Origin: Enterobacter quasihormaechei
GTDB taxonomy: Bacteria; Pseudomonadota; Gammaproteobacteria; Enterobacterales; Enterobacteriaceae
DNA length: 64,000 nt
Direction: 5' to 3'
Assembly: GCF_004331385.1 (NCBI RefSeq)
Contig: NZ_SJON01000001.1
Coordinates: 62,001 to 126,000 of the forward strand
Part shown: positions 29,843 to 42,476 of the stretch, in pieces
Numbering within the stretch: the stretch's first letter is position 1
Layout: every line of letters starts with the position of its first letter
The notes under the pieces: generated by a model
Database searches by the model: none
Told to the model about the DNA's origin: nothing
What the model saw: only the letters and a program-made list of their open reading frames with translations
Translations under genes and position numbers: made by a program

Positions 29843-30445
29843 TTACAGGCTGGATACGTTCTCAGACAGATATTTAGCTACGCCGTCTGGGGAAGCAGCC
29901 ATACCTTCTTTACCTTTTTCCCACTGAGCCGGGCACACTTCACCGTGCTCTTCGTGGAACTGGAGCGCGTCAACCATGCGCAGCATTTCGTCGATGTTAC
30001 GACCCAGCGGCAGATCGTTCACAACCTGATGACGAACGATGCCGTTTGCGTCGATCAGGAAAGAACCACGCAGTGCAACGCCAGCGTCCGGATGTTCGAT
30101 ACCGTAAGCCTGCTGGATTTCGCGTTTGATGTCCGCAACCATCGCGTATTTCACCGCACCGATGCCGCCGTTTTCGACAGGGGTGTTACGCCATGCGTTG
30201 TGTACAAATTCAGAGTCGAAGGAGACGCCAACCACTTCCACGCCACGCTTCTGGAATTCTTCGTAACGTTTGTCGAACGCGATCAGCTCAGACGGGCAAA
30301 CGAAAGTGAAGTCCATTGGCCAGAAGAACAGAACGGTTGCTTTACCGTTGGTGTGCTGTTTGAAGTTGAAGTTTTCAACGATTTCACCGTTACCCAGAAC
30401 TGCGGCAGCTGTAAAATCCGGGGCCGGACGAGTTACCAGAACCAT
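29843..30445 (-). CDS. Typical 2-Cys peroxiredoxin (peroxiredoxin C / TsaA type)
   Basis: This 200-residue cytoplasmic thiol peroxidase reduces hydrogen peroxide and organic peroxides. The peroxidatic Cys is C50 in PMDFTFVCPSE, with T47 and R126 completing the active site; the resolving Cys is C171 in GEVCPAQW. Residues 93-96 read GGIG, like the GGLG loop of peroxiredoxins that are prone to over-oxidation. It is not AhpC, which pairs with AhpF. Salmonella and Klebsiella carry this gene near acpH, but E. coli K-12 does not. Electron donors are probably thioredoxins, by analogy. Confidence 0.9.
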   Translation of the reverse strand: MVLVTRPAPDFTAAAVLGNGEIVENFNFKQHTNGKATVLFFWPMDFTFVCPSELIAFDKRYEEFQKRGVEVVGVSFDSEFVHNAWRNTPVENGGIGAVKYAMVADIKREIQQAYGIEHPDAGVALRGSFLIDANGIVRHQVVNDLPLGRNIDEMLRMVDALQFHEEHGEVCPAQWEKGKEGMAASPDGVAKYLSENVSSL

Positions 30446-30572
30446 ATGATTCTCCTGTAGATACTAAGGTTATTTGGAACGCAACGCGGGCCAGTATAGA
30501 GACTGCGCGGGAATAAGACAAAGAGGTGGTAACAATCGTTCCACCAGTTTTTACCTATCAATCAAACCGGCA

Positions 30573-31154
30573 TCACAGTTCTTTATTTTTTGCCTGCATC
30601 ATCATACGCGGGTAGAACTGCCAGAAGCGGGTTTCCAGCGCATCGTAATGTTCATCCAGGTCATGCCATGAGTCGCGCAGCGCGTCCAGACGCGGGCGGC
30701 GGCTCGCCATGCCGTTCAGGACGTTCTGAATAAAATCCATCTCGCGGTATCGCTCCAGCCAGCGTTCAGACCACAGATAGTTATTCAGATTCACAAAGCG
30801 CGGCGGGGAGTCCGGCAAAATGATCGAGACCTGTGCGTGGGCGTAGCGCACAAACTCTGGCAGCGTCATGTCAGTCGACAGCTGTGACCAGTGGCGCGAC
30901 AGGAAATGATCCCACATTACGTCGAGCGTGATTGGCGCCACGCGTCGCGTTTCGGGGCGGAACCAGGCTTTGGCTTCCGTTACTTCCGGCAGGTTATCGG
31001 TCAGCACGTCGATGCGGCGGTGCATAAAAATCCCGTCGACAACCTCGGGGGAATAGTCTTCCGCGGGGTTGCCGCGCACGAAATCGGCCAGCAAATTGCC
31101 GGAGAGGGAGCTGTCCGCGAGGTGAGCCAGATGCAGGTGAGCGAGAAAATTCAT
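30573..31154 (-). CDS. acpH: Acyl carrier protein phosphodiesterase
   Basis: AcpH removes the 4'-phosphopantetheine arm from acyl carrier protein. The 193-residue protein of the HD-like AcpH family starts [20 protein letters not shown] and has DFVRGN and [13 protein letters not shown] at 31154 gives the exact E. coli length; the frame extends 13 codons upstream without support. It is divergent from queA, as in E. coli. Confidence 0.95.
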   Translation of the reverse strand: MNFLAHLHLAHLADSSLSGNLLADFVRGNPAEDYSPEVVDGIFMHRRIDVLTDNLPEVTEAKAWFRPETRRVAPITLDVMWDHFLSRHWSQLSTDMTLPEFVRYAHAQVSIILPDSPPRFVNLNNYLWSERWLERYREMDFIQNVLNGMASRRPRLDALRDSWHDLDEHYDALETRFWQFYPRMMMQAKNKEL

Positions 31155-31246
31155 GCGTTTTATTTGTCCGGTGGCGGCTAGTTGTTGCAGCAAAAGGGCG
31201 CGAGCACTAGACTATGCCGCCTGTTTTTAAGTCACGAGTATACGTC

Positions 31247-33498
<2,252 letters not shown>

Positions 33499-33520
33499 TT
33501 TTAATAATGAGGGAATTTGA

Positions 33521-33853
33521 ATGAGCTTTTTTATTTCTGATGCGGTAGCAGCAACGGGCGCACCAGCGCAGGGCAGCCCGATGTCTCTGATTCTGATGCT
33601 GGTTGTGTTCGGTCTGATCTTCTACTTCATGATCCTGCGTCCACAGCAGAAGCGTACTAAAGAGCACAAAAACCTGATGAACTCCATCGCGAAAGGCGAT
33701 GAAGTCCTGACCAATGGTGGCCTGGTAGGTCGCGTTACCAAAGTAGCGGAAAACGGCTACATTGCTATCGCCCTCAACGACACCACTGAAGTGGTTATCA
33801 AACGTGACTTCGTAGCTGCCGTTCTGCCGAAAGGCACCATGAAGGCGCTGTAA
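33521..33853 (+). CDS. yajC: YajC, Sec translocon accessory subunit
   Basis: YajC is a small inner-membrane subunit of the SecDF-YajC complex, also seen with AcrB. The 110-residue protein has one membrane segment (about 20-40, LILMLVVFGLIFYFMILRPQ) followed by a basic cytoplasmic domain. It lies 22 bases after tgt and 27 before secD. Confidence 0.97.
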   Translation: MSFFISDAVAATGAPAQGSPMSLILMLVVFGLIFYFMILRPQQKRTKEHKNLMNSIAKGDEVLTNGGLVGRVTKVAENGYIAIALNDTTEVVIKRDFVAAVLPKGTMKAL

Positions 33854-33880
33854 TCCCAACTTTTCCCAAAGGGAACTGCC

Positions 33881-35728
33881 GTGTTAAACCGTTATCCTTT
33901 GTGGAAGTACATCATGCTGGTCGTCGTGATTATCGTCGGCCTGCTGTACGCGCTTCCCAACCTGTATGGTGAGGATCCGGCCGTTCAAATCACTGGCGCG
34001 CGCGGTGTCGCCGCCAGTGAGCAAACGCTGATCCAGGTCCAGAAAACGTTACAAGAAGAAAAAATTACCGCTAAGTCTGTGGCACTGGAAGAGGGCGCAA
34101 TTCTTGCTCGCTTCGACACCACCGACACGCAGCTCCGCGCACGTGAAGCGCTGATGGGCGTGCTGGGTGATAAATACGTCGTGGCGCTTAACCTTGCTCC
34201 TGCAACCCCGCGCTGGCTGGCTGCGCTGAACGCAGAGCCAATGAAACTGGGTCTTGACCTGCGTGGTGGTGTTCACTTCCTGATGGAAGTGGATATGGAT
34301 ACCGCGCTCGGCAAGCTACAGGAACAGAATATCGACAGCCTGCGCAGCGATCTGCGCGATAAGGGCATTCCGTACACCACCGTACGCAAAGAAGATAACT
34401 ACGGTATGAGCATCACGTTCCGCGACAGCGCGGCACGCGATCAGGCTGTGACTTATCTGTCTCAGCGTCACCGCGATCTGGTGATCACCTCTCAGGGCAG
34501 CAACCAGCTGCGTGCGGTCATGACCGACGCGCGTCTGAGTGAAGCGCGTGAATACGCCGTTCAGCAGAACATCAACATTCTGCGTAACCGTGTAAACCAG
34601 CTGGGCGTGGCTGAGCCACTGGTACAGCGTCAGGGTGCTGACCGTATCGTGGTTGAGCTGCCGGGTATCCAGGATACCGCGCGTGCGAAAGAGATTCTGG
34701 GTGCGACAGCAACCCTTGAGTTCCGTCTGGTGAATTCCAACGTCGACCAGGCTGCTGCGGCCTCAGGCCGTGTCCCGGGCGATTCCGAAGTGAAACAGAC
34801 CCGCGAAGGCCAGCCGGTTGTGCTGTACAAACGCGTGATCCTGACCGGTGACCATATCACCGACTCCACTTCAAGCCAGGATGAGTACAACCAGCCGCAG
34901 GTGAATATCTCGCTTGATAGCGCTGGTGGCAACATCATGTCTAACTTCACTAAGGACAACATCGGCAAGCCGATGGCGACCCTGTTCGTGGAGTACAAAG
35001 ACAGCGGTAAGAAAGACGCCAACGGCCGTGCGGTGCTGGTGAAAGAGGAAGAGGTGATCAACATCGCCAACATCCAGTCTCGTCTGGGTAACAGCTTCCG
35101 TATCACCGGTATCAGCAACCCGAACGAAGCGCGTCAGCTCTCTCTGCTGCTGCGTGCCGGTGCGCTGATTGCGCCAATTCAGATTGTTGAAGAACGTACC
35201 ATCGGTCCAACCCTGGGTATGCAGAACATCAAACAGGGTCTGGAAGCGTGTCTGGCTGGCCTGGCGGTGTCCATCATCTTCATGATCTTCTTCTACAAGA
35301 AGTTCGGCCTGATTGCGACGTCTGCGCTGATTGCCAACCTGGTGCTGATCATCGGCATCATGTCCCTGCTGCCGGGGGCGACGCTAACCATGCCGGGTAT
35401 CGCGGGTATCGTCCTGACCCTTGCGGTGGCGGTCGACGCCAACGTACTGATAAACGAACGTATCAAAGAAGAGCTGAGCAACGGTCGTTCTGTACAGCAG
35501 GCGATTGAAGAAGGCTACAAAGGGGCGTTCAGCTCCATCTTCGATGCGAACGTAACAACACTGATTAAGGTTCTTATCCTGTATGCAGTGGGTACTGGCG
35601 CGATCAAAGGCTTTGCGATTACTACCGGTATCGGTGTCGCAACGTCGATGTTTACCGCTATTGTCGGCACCCGTGCCATCGTGAACCTGCTGTACGGCGG
35701 CAAGCGCGTCAAAAAGCTGTCTATCTGA
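33881..35728 (+). CDS. secD: SecD, protein translocase subunit
   Basis: SecD, with SecF, uses the proton gradient to help pull preproteins out of SecYEG on the periplasmic side. The 615-residue protein has one N-terminal membrane segment (about 8-26), a large periplasmic P1 domain and five C-terminal segments, with the RND-like [18 protein letters not shown] motif in segment 4. It starts with GTG at 33881 after AAAGGGAA, and the length equals E. coli SecD. Confidence 0.98.
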   Translation: MLNRYPLWKYIMLVVVIIVGLLYALPNLYGEDPAVQITGARGVAASEQTLIQVQKTLQEEKITAKSVALEEGAILARFDTTDTQLRAREALMGVLGDKYVVALNLAPATPRWLAALNAEPMKLGLDLRGGVHFLMEVDMDTALGKLQEQNIDSLRSDLRDKGIPYTTVRKEDNYGMSITFRDSAARDQAVTYLSQRHRDLVITSQGSNQLRAVMTDARLSEAREYAVQQNINILRNRVNQLGVAEPLVQRQGADRIVVELPGIQDTARAKEILGATATLEFRLVNSNVDQAAAASGRVPGDSEVKQTREGQPVVLYKRVILTGDHITDSTSSQDEYNQPQVNISLDSAGGNIMSNFTKDNIGKPMATLFVEYKDSGKKDANGRAVLVKEEEVINIANIQSRLGNSFRITGISNPNEARQLSLLLRAGALIAPIQIVEERTIGPTLGMQNIKQGLEACLAGLAVSIIFMIFFYKKFGLIATSALIANLVLIIGIMSLLPGATLTMPGIAGIVLTLAVAVDANVLINERIKEELSNGRSVQQAIEEGYKGAFSSIFDANVTTLIKVLILYAVGTGAIKGFAITTGIGVATSMFTAIVGTRAIVNLLYGGKRVKKLSI

Positions 35729-35738
35729 GGAGTGCGTT

Positions 35739-36710
35739 GTGGCACAGGAATATACTGTTGAACAATTGAACCACGGCCGTAAAGTCTGGGACTTTATGCG
35801 CTGGGACTACTGGGCCTTCGGCATTTCAGGTTTTCTGCTGATTTTGTCCATCGTCATTATGGGCGTGAAAGGCTTTAACTGGGGACTGGACTTCACCGGT
35901 GGTACGGTGATCGAAATTACCCTGGAAAAACCGGTCGATATGGACCAGATGCGTGAGTCTCTGCAAAAGGCGGGCTTTGAAGAGCCGCTGCTCCAGAACT
36001 TTGGCAGCAGCCGCGACATCATGGTGCGTATGCCTCCGGTACACGATGCCAACGGCAGCCAGGAGCTGGGCAGCAAGGTCGTTCAGGTTATTAACGAAAC
36101 GACCAGCCAGGACGCGACGGTTAAGCGTATTGAGTTCGTCGGCCCGAGCGTCGGTGCAGACCTGGCGCAGACCGGTGCGATGGCGCTGCTGGTGGCGCTG
36201 ATCTCGATCCTGATTTACGTCGGTTTCCGCTTTGAGTGGCGACTGGCGGCAGGCGTGGTTATCGCCCTGGCGCACGACGTGGTGATCACCATGGGCATAC
36301 TGTCTCTGTTCCACATTGAGATTGACCTGACAATTGTGGCATCCCTGATGTCCGTTATCGGTTACTCACTGAACGACAGTATCGTGGTATCTGACCGTAT
36401 TCGTGAAAACTTCCGTAAGATCCGTCGCGGTACGCCGTACGAAATCTTTAACGTGTCGTTGACCCAGACGCTGCACCGTACGTTGATCACCTCCGGTACC
36501 ACCCTGATGGTGATCCTGATGCTGTTCCTGTTCGGTGGCCCGGTGCTGGAAGGCTTCTCGCTGACCATGCTGATCGGTGTGTCTATCGGTACGGCCTCGT
36601 CTATCTACGTGGCGTCCGCGCTGGCGCTGAAGCTGGGCATGAAGCGCGAGCATCTGATCCAGCAGAAAGTCGAGAAAGAAGGGGCGGATCAGCCGTCTAT
36701 TCTGCCGTAA
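35739..36710 (+). CDS. secF: SecF, protein translocase subunit
   Basis: SecF is the partner of SecD. The 323-residue protein has six membrane segments, a small periplasmic domain (about 45-130) and the conserved [19 protein letters not shown] motif. It starts with GTG at 35739, ten bases after the secD stop, preceded by GAGGAG. A terminator follows, and then the lineage-specific VOC/WYL pair in place of E. coli yajD. Confidence 0.97.
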   Translation: MAQEYTVEQLNHGRKVWDFMRWDYWAFGISGFLLILSIVIMGVKGFNWGLDFTGGTVIEITLEKPVDMDQMRESLQKAGFEEPLLQNFGSSRDIMVRMPPVHDANGSQELGSKVVQVINETTSQDATVKRIEFVGPSVGADLAQTGAMALLVALISILIYVGFRFEWRLAAGVVIALAHDVVITMGILSLFHIEIDLTIVASLMSVIGYSLNDSIVVSDRIRENFRKIRRGTPYEIFNVSLTQTLHRTLITSGTTLMVILMLFLFGGPVLEGFSLTMLIGVSIGTASSIYVASALALKLGMKREHLIQQKVEKEGADQPSILP

Positions 36711-36733
36711 GCGAACGTCTTACGCGGCATCGA

Positions 36734-36764
36734 AATCCCGGCCTGTTGGCCGGGATTTTTTTTG
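36734..36764 (+). terminator. Terminator after secF
   Basis: The stem AATCCCGGCC / GGCCGGGATT with loop TGTT is followed by a run of Ts. It ends the queA-secF cluster. Confidence 0.9.
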
Positions 36765-36781
36765 TCTGCATCTCACAAACA

Positions 36782-36805
36782 CTCCTGACAGTATGCTGTC
36801 AGGAG
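36782..36805. promoter_or_regulatory. Perfect inverted repeat, probable operator of the VOC/WYL unit
   Basis: CTCCTGACAG-TATG-CTGTCAGGAG is a perfect 10-bp inverted repeat centred about 58 bases before the VOC gene. It lies after the secF terminator and has no T-run, so it is unlikely to be a terminator. Its TGACAG...CTGTCA core is the kind of site expected for a dimeric winged-helix regulator such as the WYL protein encoded two genes on. Binding is inferred. Confidence 0.65.
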
Positions 36806-36852
36806 CCCTGTCGTAGACTCCTTCTCAACCCTAACAACAGGCAGGAGGACGT

Positions 36853-37218
36853 ATGAAAAGTGTTATTAACTGGTTTGAAATTCCGGTCGCCAATATGGAT
36901 CGCGCCATCAAATTTTATGAGTCGGTGATGCAGGTCGCGCTGCGGCGCGAGAAGATGGACGTGGCTGATCTGGCGATTTTCCCGCACGAGGATCCGGCCA
37001 CGGGCGGCGCGCTGGCGAAATTTGACGGCGTTACACCGTCTTCGCAGGGCGCTATTATTTACCTGCATACTGCTAATCTGGCGGCCACGCTCGATCGTAT
37101 TGCTTCTGCGGGCGGTGAGTGCGTGTTTGGCCCGCTGGAACTGCCGCAAGGCATTGGCACTATAGCCCTGTTTACCGACAGCGAAGGTAATCGCGTCGGC
37201 CTCCATCAACCGGTATGA
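36853..37218 (+). CDS. VOC (glyoxalase/bleomycin resistance) family protein
   Basis: This is a 121-residue protein with one VOC module of two beta-alpha-beta-beta-beta units. The N-terminal INWFEIPVANMDRAIKFYE and C-terminal GTIALFTDSEGNRVGLHQ are typical. A metal site is not certain. ATG at 36853 follows CAGGAGG. The substrate is unknown. The WYL-type regulator follows 10 bases later, so the two are almost certainly one transcript. E. coli K-12 has yajD at this place. Confidence 0.85.
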   Translation: MKSVINWFEIPVANMDRAIKFYESVMQVALRREKMDVADLAIFPHEDPATGGALAKFDGVTPSSQGAIIYLHTANLAATLDRIASAGGECVFGPLELPQGIGTIALFTDSEGNRVGLHQPV

Positions 37219-37228
37219 GAGTAAACCG

Positions 37229-37909
37229 ATGACCCGACGCGCTGACCGTTTGTTCCAGATTGTGCAGATCCTTCGGGGCAGGCGTCTGACAACGGCAGCG
37301 CATCTGGCGGAAAGGCTTGGCGTGTCCGAGCGCACGGTGTACCGCGATATCCGCGACCTGTCGCTTTCCGGCGTGCCGGTGGAAGGCGAGGCGGGAAGCG
37401 GATATCGGCTGATGTCGGGTTTTGATTTACCCCCGCTGATGCTGACCAACAAAGAGTCCGAGGCGCTGATGGTGGCGATTCGCCTGCTCAAAACCTGGGG
37501 CGGGGAATCGCTGTCGCGCGAGCTGGAGTCGGCCCAGGAAAAAGTGCTGGCGATCCTGTCAGAAGAGAGCCGCCGCAAAGCTGAGCAGACGCGGATTTAC
37601 GCGCCGGATATTGCCCTTCAGCCACATTCCCGTAGTGGTTTCGACGTGATCCATCAGGCGATTTCCGCACAGCGCATGCTGGCACTGCATTATCGTGATG
37701 AGGCTGGGCAGCTCTCAAAGCGCGAGGTTCAGCCGCTGGGCTTGTTCTTCTGGGGAGAGCGCTGGCTGCTGGCGGCGTGGTGTGAACGGCGCGCTGACTA
37801 TCGCTGTTTCCGGCTCGACCGATGCCTCAATATTGTGCAGACGGAGAGGCGGTTTAGCGAAAATGCGGACAGGTCATTGGCAGATTTTTTACGCAAGGTG
37901 AGGCAGTAA
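37229..37909 (+). CDS. YafY-like HTH/WYL-domain transcriptional regulator
   Basis: This is a 226-residue regulator. Residues 1-60 form an HTH_11 winged helix (TTAAHLAERLGVSERTVYRD), and residues about 125-210 form a WYL domain (LHYRDEAGQ, WLLAAWCERRADYRCFRLDR). WYL domains bind ligands or nucleic acid. It lies ten bases behind the VOC gene, and a perfect inverted repeat before that gene suggests autoregulation. It resembles E. coli YafY in architecture, but I do not claim orthology. Confidence 0.88.
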   Translation: MTRRADRLFQIVQILRGRRLTTAAHLAERLGVSERTVYRDIRDLSLSGVPVEGEAGSGYRLMSGFDLPPLMLTNKESEALMVAIRLLKTWGGESLSRELESAQEKVLAILSEESRRKAEQTRIYAPDIALQPHSRSGFDVIHQAISAQRMLALHYRDEAGQLSKREVQPLGLFFWGERWLLAAWCERRADYRCFRLDRCLNIVQTERRFSENADRSLADFLRKVRQ

Positions 37910-37912
37910 AAA

Positions 37913-37983
37913 GCCGGGTGGCGGCTACGCCTTACCCGGCCTACATTCGGATCGTAGGCCCGGTAAGCGTAGCGCCACCGGGC
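37913..37983. repeat. BIME: two REP elements in opposite orientation
   Basis: GCCGGGTGGCGGCTACGCC... (37913-37944) and its inverted partner GTAGGCCCGGTAAGCGTAGC... (37954-37983) lie between the convergent WYL regulator and tsx genes. They may also form the 3' end of both transcripts. Confidence 0.9.
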
Positions 37984-37997
37984 GGAATCCGCACTGA

Positions 37998-38882
37998 TTA
38001 GAAGTTGTAACCCACCACCAGGTAACCACCCCAACCGGTAGAACGCACGCTGAAGTCGCCGTTGCCGAAGTTCAGGCTGGCGTCGTCGTTCCACTGACCG
38101 CCGTTGTGCCAGTAACGCGCAACAACAGAGTAGTGCCAGTGATCGTAGTTCAGCGCCAGGATGTGACTGGAGGCGATGGAGTCATTGGTGCGCGCCTTCT
38201 TGCCGTTCAGATCGCGGAAGTCGTTGTCGCCCAGGTCGGAACCCCAGTCAAAGTTGGTGAAGCCGATGTAGCTCAGGTTACCGCCCCACAGCTGGGTGAT
38301 TGGCACAAAGTATTTCACTTTGAAACGGTAGCCGTCCCATTCGTTTTCGTTCGCGGCACCGTAGTTCTGCCACTGGTATTTTGCGTACACATTCATGGAC
38401 AGGCTCATTGGCAGGCCAGTCTCAATGTCGGTGCCCAGACCCATATACCAGGTGCTCTGACGACCGGACTTGTTGCGGCCCATGTCGTAGATGTAGTTGT
38501 TTGCGAAATACCACTCTTTGAACGGACCAAACGCCAGGCTGGTGCCGGTCAGCTTGTCGATGGAGAAGCGCGGCTCGATCTCCATGAACAGAGGGGAACC
38601 ATGGTTCCAGATACCTTTCGCGTCGGTGTTACCACCGAAGAAGACCGGGGCATCCATGTAGCCGTAGAAATCAAACCAGTCTTTTTTAGCGAACGCTTCG
38701 TACTCAAGGTAGGTATCGTTACGGATCTGCGGTCCGAAACGGGTGTGGTAACTGCCCACAACGTTAACGCTCTGATGCCACCAGTCAGAAACATATTCTG
38801 GCTTGTTATTCTCCGCAGCGTTAGCCGTGAAAGAGGAGGAGAGTGCCAGAACTGCACCGGCTGCGAGTAATGTTTTTTTCAT
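37998..38882 (-). CDS. tsx: Tsx, nucleoside-specific outer-membrane channel
   Basis: Tsx is a 12-stranded beta-barrel that passes nucleosides and albicidin through the outer membrane and serves as a receptor for phage T6 and colicin K in E. coli. The 294-residue precursor has a signal peptide of about 22 residues ([18 protein letters not shown]) and ends with an aromatic residue (VGYNF), as outer-membrane proteins do. ATG 38882 was chosen over one two codons upstream. In E. coli tsx is under CRP/CytR and DeoR; I could not identify those sites firmly in the AT-rich upstream 260 bases. Confidence 0.96.
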   Translation of the reverse strand: MKKTLLAAGAVLALSSSFTANAAENNKPEYVSDWWHQSVNVVGSYHTRFGPQIRNDTYLEYEAFAKKDWFDFYGYMDAPVFFGGNTDAKGIWNHGSPLFMEIEPRFSIDKLTGTSLAFGPFKEWYFANNYIYDMGRNKSGRQSTWYMGLGTDIETGLPMSLSMNVYAKYQWQNYGAANENEWDGYRFKVKYFVPITQLWGGNLSYIGFTNFDWGSDLGDNDFRDLNGKKARTNDSIASSHILALNYDHWHYSVVARYWHNGGQWNDDASLNFGNGDFSVRSTGWGGYLVVGYNF

Positions 38883-39115
38883 AATCATGCCACTGATTGA
38901 AATTCCCTTCCGGGAGTGAAAAATGCGCGAATTGCGTTTCTAAATATTTCGTGTTTCTGCGGAGCCTATTATAGGAATCCTTGCTCACAAAAATATGTGG
39001 TGTTTCACATATCTCTCACATACGTAATCGATTGCGTTCACGTTTGCGTACTTTAGACGGGCGGGATTGTAGCGGCAATCATTTATGTTGCCAATCCATA
39101 CGAAATGTAAATGTT

Positions 39116-39139
39116 AGCGGAGTGACATTTCACTCCGCT
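39116..39139 (-). terminator. Hairpin after yajI
   Basis: A perfect 9-bp stem AGCGGAGTG / CACTCCGCT with loop ACATTT begins 12 bases past the yajI stop. The tail on the minus strand (AACATTTACATTT) is only moderately T-rich. Confidence 0.6.
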
Positions 39140-39150
39140 AGAAGGGGAGG

Positions 39151-39690
39151 TTATTGCGCGGCGGGTTGAATGTCGTGAATGCGGATAAAGCCTAACTGTT
39201 CCGGCGTCAGGCCGCTCAGCTGAACCGGGATGTCCACGTCGCTTGGTGCCAGCGTGCTGGCGGGGGCGGTGAAAAGCTGGTTCTTCACGTTCACTTCCTG
39301 ATAATTCTCGGTAGTGCCCTGGATCTGTCCCCACTCCACGGTGCCGGTAAAGGCCGGAAGCGGATCGTTGGACTCACCCTGGATACGCAATGTTGCGCGC
39401 GTACCATCCGCATTGGCTGCAACATTCACCAGAGACATTTTTAGCATGCCAATCTGGCTGTTGAGTCGGGCAGGCGTATTAGCCCCTGGCAACAGATAAA
39501 CGCCATTGCTGGATTTGGCATTCAGCGCGTTCTGCTGGGTGATTTTTACGGTTTCCTGGTTAAGTTTGTTCATCGCCACGTTGAGCGTATTCACGCTTTG
39601 TTTCATCTCGCGGACTTCACTTTGCTGTGCGCAGGCGCTGAGCGTGAACAGACTCCCCACCAGCACGATTTTCAGGTAACGTCTTGTCAT
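39151..39690 (-). CDS. yajI: YajI, lipoprotein (DUF3251)
   Basis: This is a 179-residue lipoprotein with the lipobox LSAC at about residues 17-20, followed by AQQ, which favours outer-membrane sorting. A heptad-rich stretch (about 25-55) suggests a short coiled coil. The rest matches the DUF3251 family of YajI. Function is unknown. ATG 39690 (MTRRYLK) gives the E. coli length; an in-frame start further upstream lacks support. Confidence 0.92.
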   Translation of the reverse strand: MTRRYLKIVLVGSLFTLSACAQQSEVREMKQSVNTLNVAMNKLNQETVKITQQNALNAKSSNGVYLLPGANTPARLNSQIGMLKMSLVNVAANADGTRATLRIQGESNDPLPAFTGTVEWGQIQGTTENYQEVNVKNQLFTAPASTLAPSDVDIPVQLSGLTPEQLGFIRIHDIQPAAQ

Positions 39691-39830
39691 TGCGTTTAAT
39701 TCCTTGAAATCACAGAGTGCTGCAATGGTAGACAGGATAGTGCCGCCAGGCATAGATCCTTTGTCTCAAAAAGCTCTTCCTTTGTTGTCGGGCCAGTTCA
39801 GGGTAAAATAGAAATCAGTTAACCAGATAA

Positions 39831-40292
<462 letters not shown>

Positions 40293-40296
40293 GCCC

Positions 40297-41400
40297 ATGC
40301 ACGACGAGATGTACATGGCGCGAGCCATGAAGCTGGCGCAGCGCGGTCGGTTTACCACTCACCCTAACCCCAACGTCGGGTGCGTCATTGTTAAAGATGG
40401 CGAGATTGTGGGGGAAGGTTTTCACTACCGCGCAGGCGAGCCACATGCTGAAGTGCATGCCCTGCGTATGGCGGGGGAGAAAGCGCGAGGCGCGACGGCC
40501 TACGTGACGCTGGAGCCATGCAGCCACCACGGGCGCACGCCGCCGTGCTGTGAAGCGCTGATTGCGGCAGGGGTTTCGCGCGTGGTCGCCGCTATGCAGG
40601 ATCCTAACCCGCAGGTGGCGGGCCGCGGCCTTTATCGTCTGCAACAGGAAGGGATCGACGTCAGCCACGGCCTGATGATGCAGGATGCGGAAGCCATCAA
40701 CAAAGGCTTCCTGAAGCGCATGCGCACCGGCTTCCCGTTTATTCAGCTTAAGCTGGGTGCCTCACTGGATGGCCGCACGGCGATGGCCAACGGCGAGAGC
40801 CAGTGGATCACGTCCCCACAGGCAAGGCGCGATGTGCAACGTCTGCGCGCGCAAAGCCATGCTATTCTCACCAGCAGTGAAACGGTGCTGGCTGACGATC
40901 CGGCGATGACCGTGCGCTGGGATGAGCTGAATGCGGATACCCAGGCGCTCTACCCGCAGGAGAACCTGCGCCAGCCGCTGCGCATTATTATTGATAGCCA
41001 GAACCGCGTGACGCCGGAGCACCGCATCGTGCAGCAGCCGGGTGAAACCTGGATTGCGCGCACGAAGGAAGATACGCGCGAGTGGCCGGAAGGCGTGCGC
41101 AGCATTATGGTGCCGGAGCATAACGGCCATCTGGATCTCGTGGTGCTGATGATGTTGCTCGGCAAACAGCAGTTCAACAGCATCTGGGTCGAAGCCGGGC
41201 CGACGCTCGCCGGCGCGCTGCTCCAGGCGGGGCTGGTGGATGAGCTTCTCGTCTACGTTGCGCCTAAACTGTTAGGTAACGACGCCCGCGGCCTGTTTGT
41301 GCTGCCCGGCCTTGAAAAACTGGCCGATGCGCCGCAACTTTCATTCAGCGAGATTCGTCCGGTGGGTCCGGATGTCTGCCTCCATTTAACGACAGCGTAA
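40297..41400 (+). CDS. ribD: RibD, bifunctional riboflavin deaminase/reductase
   Basis: RibD carries out the second and third steps of riboflavin synthesis: deamination of the pyrimidine, then NADPH reduction of the ribose. The 367-residue protein has the zinc deaminase motifs HAEVHAL and PCSHHGRTPPCC (residues about 50-84) and a C-terminal reductase domain with VEAGPTLAGALL. ATG 40297 gives the E. coli length and sits just behind nrdR. Confidence 0.97.
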   Translation: MHDEMYMARAMKLAQRGRFTTHPNPNVGCVIVKDGEIVGEGFHYRAGEPHAEVHALRMAGEKARGATAYVTLEPCSHHGRTPPCCEALIAAGVSRVVAAMQDPNPQVAGRGLYRLQQEGIDVSHGLMMQDAEAINKGFLKRMRTGFPFIQLKLGASLDGRTAMANGESQWITSPQARRDVQRLRAQSHAILTSSETVLADDPAMTVRWDELNADTQALYPQENLRQPLRIIIDSQNRVTPEHRIVQQPGETWIARTKEDTREWPEGVRSIMVPEHNGHLDLVVLMMLLGKQQFNSIWVEAGPTLAGALLQAGLVDELLVYVAPKLLGNDARGLFVLPGLEKLADAPQLSFSEIRPVGPDVCLHLTTA

Positions 41401-41487
41401 TTGCTCCCGAAATAGGGAAGCAGTGCGCAAAGTATTATGATAAAATCCGCCCCCCTGCGGGGCCAAATGAACCCGTAAAGGAAGAGT

Positions 41488-41958
41488 ATGAACATTATTG
41501 AAGCTGCTGTAGCTACCCCGGACGCTCGCGTCGCCATCACCATTGCGCGTTTCAACAACTTCATCAACGATAGCCTGCTGGAAGGTGCGGTTGACGCCCT
41601 GAAACGTATCGGCCAGGTTAAAGATGACAATATTACCGTCGTTTGGGTACCAGGTGCTTATGAACTGCCACTGGCAGCAGGCGCGCTGGCGAAAACCGGT
41701 AAATACGACGCGGTGATTGCGCTGGGTACCGTTATTCGTGGCGGCACTGCGCACTTCGAATACGTTGCGGGCGGTGCAAGCAACGGTCTGGCGCACGTTG
41801 CGCAGGATGCTGAAATTCCTGTCGCGTTCGGCGTATTGACCACCGAAAGTATTGAACAAGCCATCGAACGTGCTGGCACCAAAGCCGGTAACAAAGGTGC
41901 AGAAGCTGCACTGACCGCGCTTGAAATGATCAATGTATTGAAAGCCATTAAGGCCTGA
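41488..41958 (+). CDS. ribE: 6,7-dimethyl-8-ribityllumazine synthase
   Basis: RibE (RibH elsewhere) condenses the RibD-derived pyrimidine with dihydroxybutanone phosphate to give lumazine, the riboflavin precursor. The 156-residue protein forms a 60-mer shell in relatives and shows [25 protein letters not shown] and the catalytic-His region. It lies 87 bases after ribD; the TATGAT before it suggests an internal promoter. nusB follows 21 bases later. Confidence 0.97.
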   Translation: MNIIEAAVATPDARVAITIARFNNFINDSLLEGAVDALKRIGQVKDDNITVVWVPGAYELPLAAGALAKTGKYDAVIALGTVIRGGTAHFEYVAGGASNGLAHVAQDAEIPVAFGVLTTESIEQAIERAGTKAGNKGAEAALTALEMINVLKAIKA

Positions 41959-41979
41959 TTTTTTTGTAAGGGGAATTCC

Positions 41980-42399
41980 GTGAAACCTGCTGCTCGTCGC
42001 CGCGCTCGTGAATGTGCCGTTCAGGCGCTTTACTCCTGGCAGTTGTCCCAGAACGACATCGCTGATGTTGAATACCAGTTCCTGTCAGAACAGGACGTGA
42101 AAGACGTTGACGTTCTGTACTTCCGTGAACTGCTGTCGGGAGTGGCGACTAATAGCGCGTATCTCGATGGCCTGATGAAGCCATACCTGTCCCGTCTGCT
42201 CGAAGAGCTGGGCCAGGTGGAAAAAGCAGTGTTGCGTATCGCGCTGTTTGAGCTGTCTAAACGTGATGATGTGCCGTACAAAGTGGCCATCAACGAAGCG
42301 ATCGAACTGGCGAAAACCTTCGGTGCTGAAGACAGCCACAAGTTTGTAAACGGCGTACTTGATAAAGCCGCACCTGCGATCCGTCCCCACAAAAAGTGA
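41980..42399 (+). CDS. nusB: NusB, transcription antitermination factor
   Basis: NusB, with NusE (S10), binds boxA RNA and promotes antitermination in rRNA operons. The 139-residue all-helical protein starts [20 protein letters not shown] and ends RPHKK. It starts with GTG at 41980 after AAGGGGAA. A strong terminator-like hairpin separates it from thiL. Confidence 0.97.
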   Translation: MKPAARRRARECAVQALYSWQLSQNDIADVEYQFLSEQDVKDVDVLYFRELLSGVATNSAYLDGLMKPYLSRLLEELGQVEKAVLRIALFELSKRDDVPYKVAINEAIELAKTFGAEDSHKFVNGVLDKAAPAIRPHKK

Positions 42400-42406
42400 T
42401 CCGCAA

Positions 42407-42452
42407 ACCGGAGTCCTGCATTGCCGAAACGGCAGTGCGGCTCCGGTTTTTT
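42407..42452 (+). terminator. Terminator between nusB and thiL
   Basis: The outer stem ACCGGAG / CTCCGGT encloses an inner stem TGCCG / CGGCA and is followed by TTTTTTC. It begins eight bases after the nusB stop. Confidence 0.8.
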
Positions 42453-42476
42453 CTTTTATTTGCTGAGGCATAACGT

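Noticed and set aside
38883..39110. CRP or DeoR site upstream of tsx (ATGTGGTGTTTCACAT)
   Set aside because: The half-sites are spaced two bases too close for CRP, and no TGTTAGAATTCTAACA-like DeoR site is visible.
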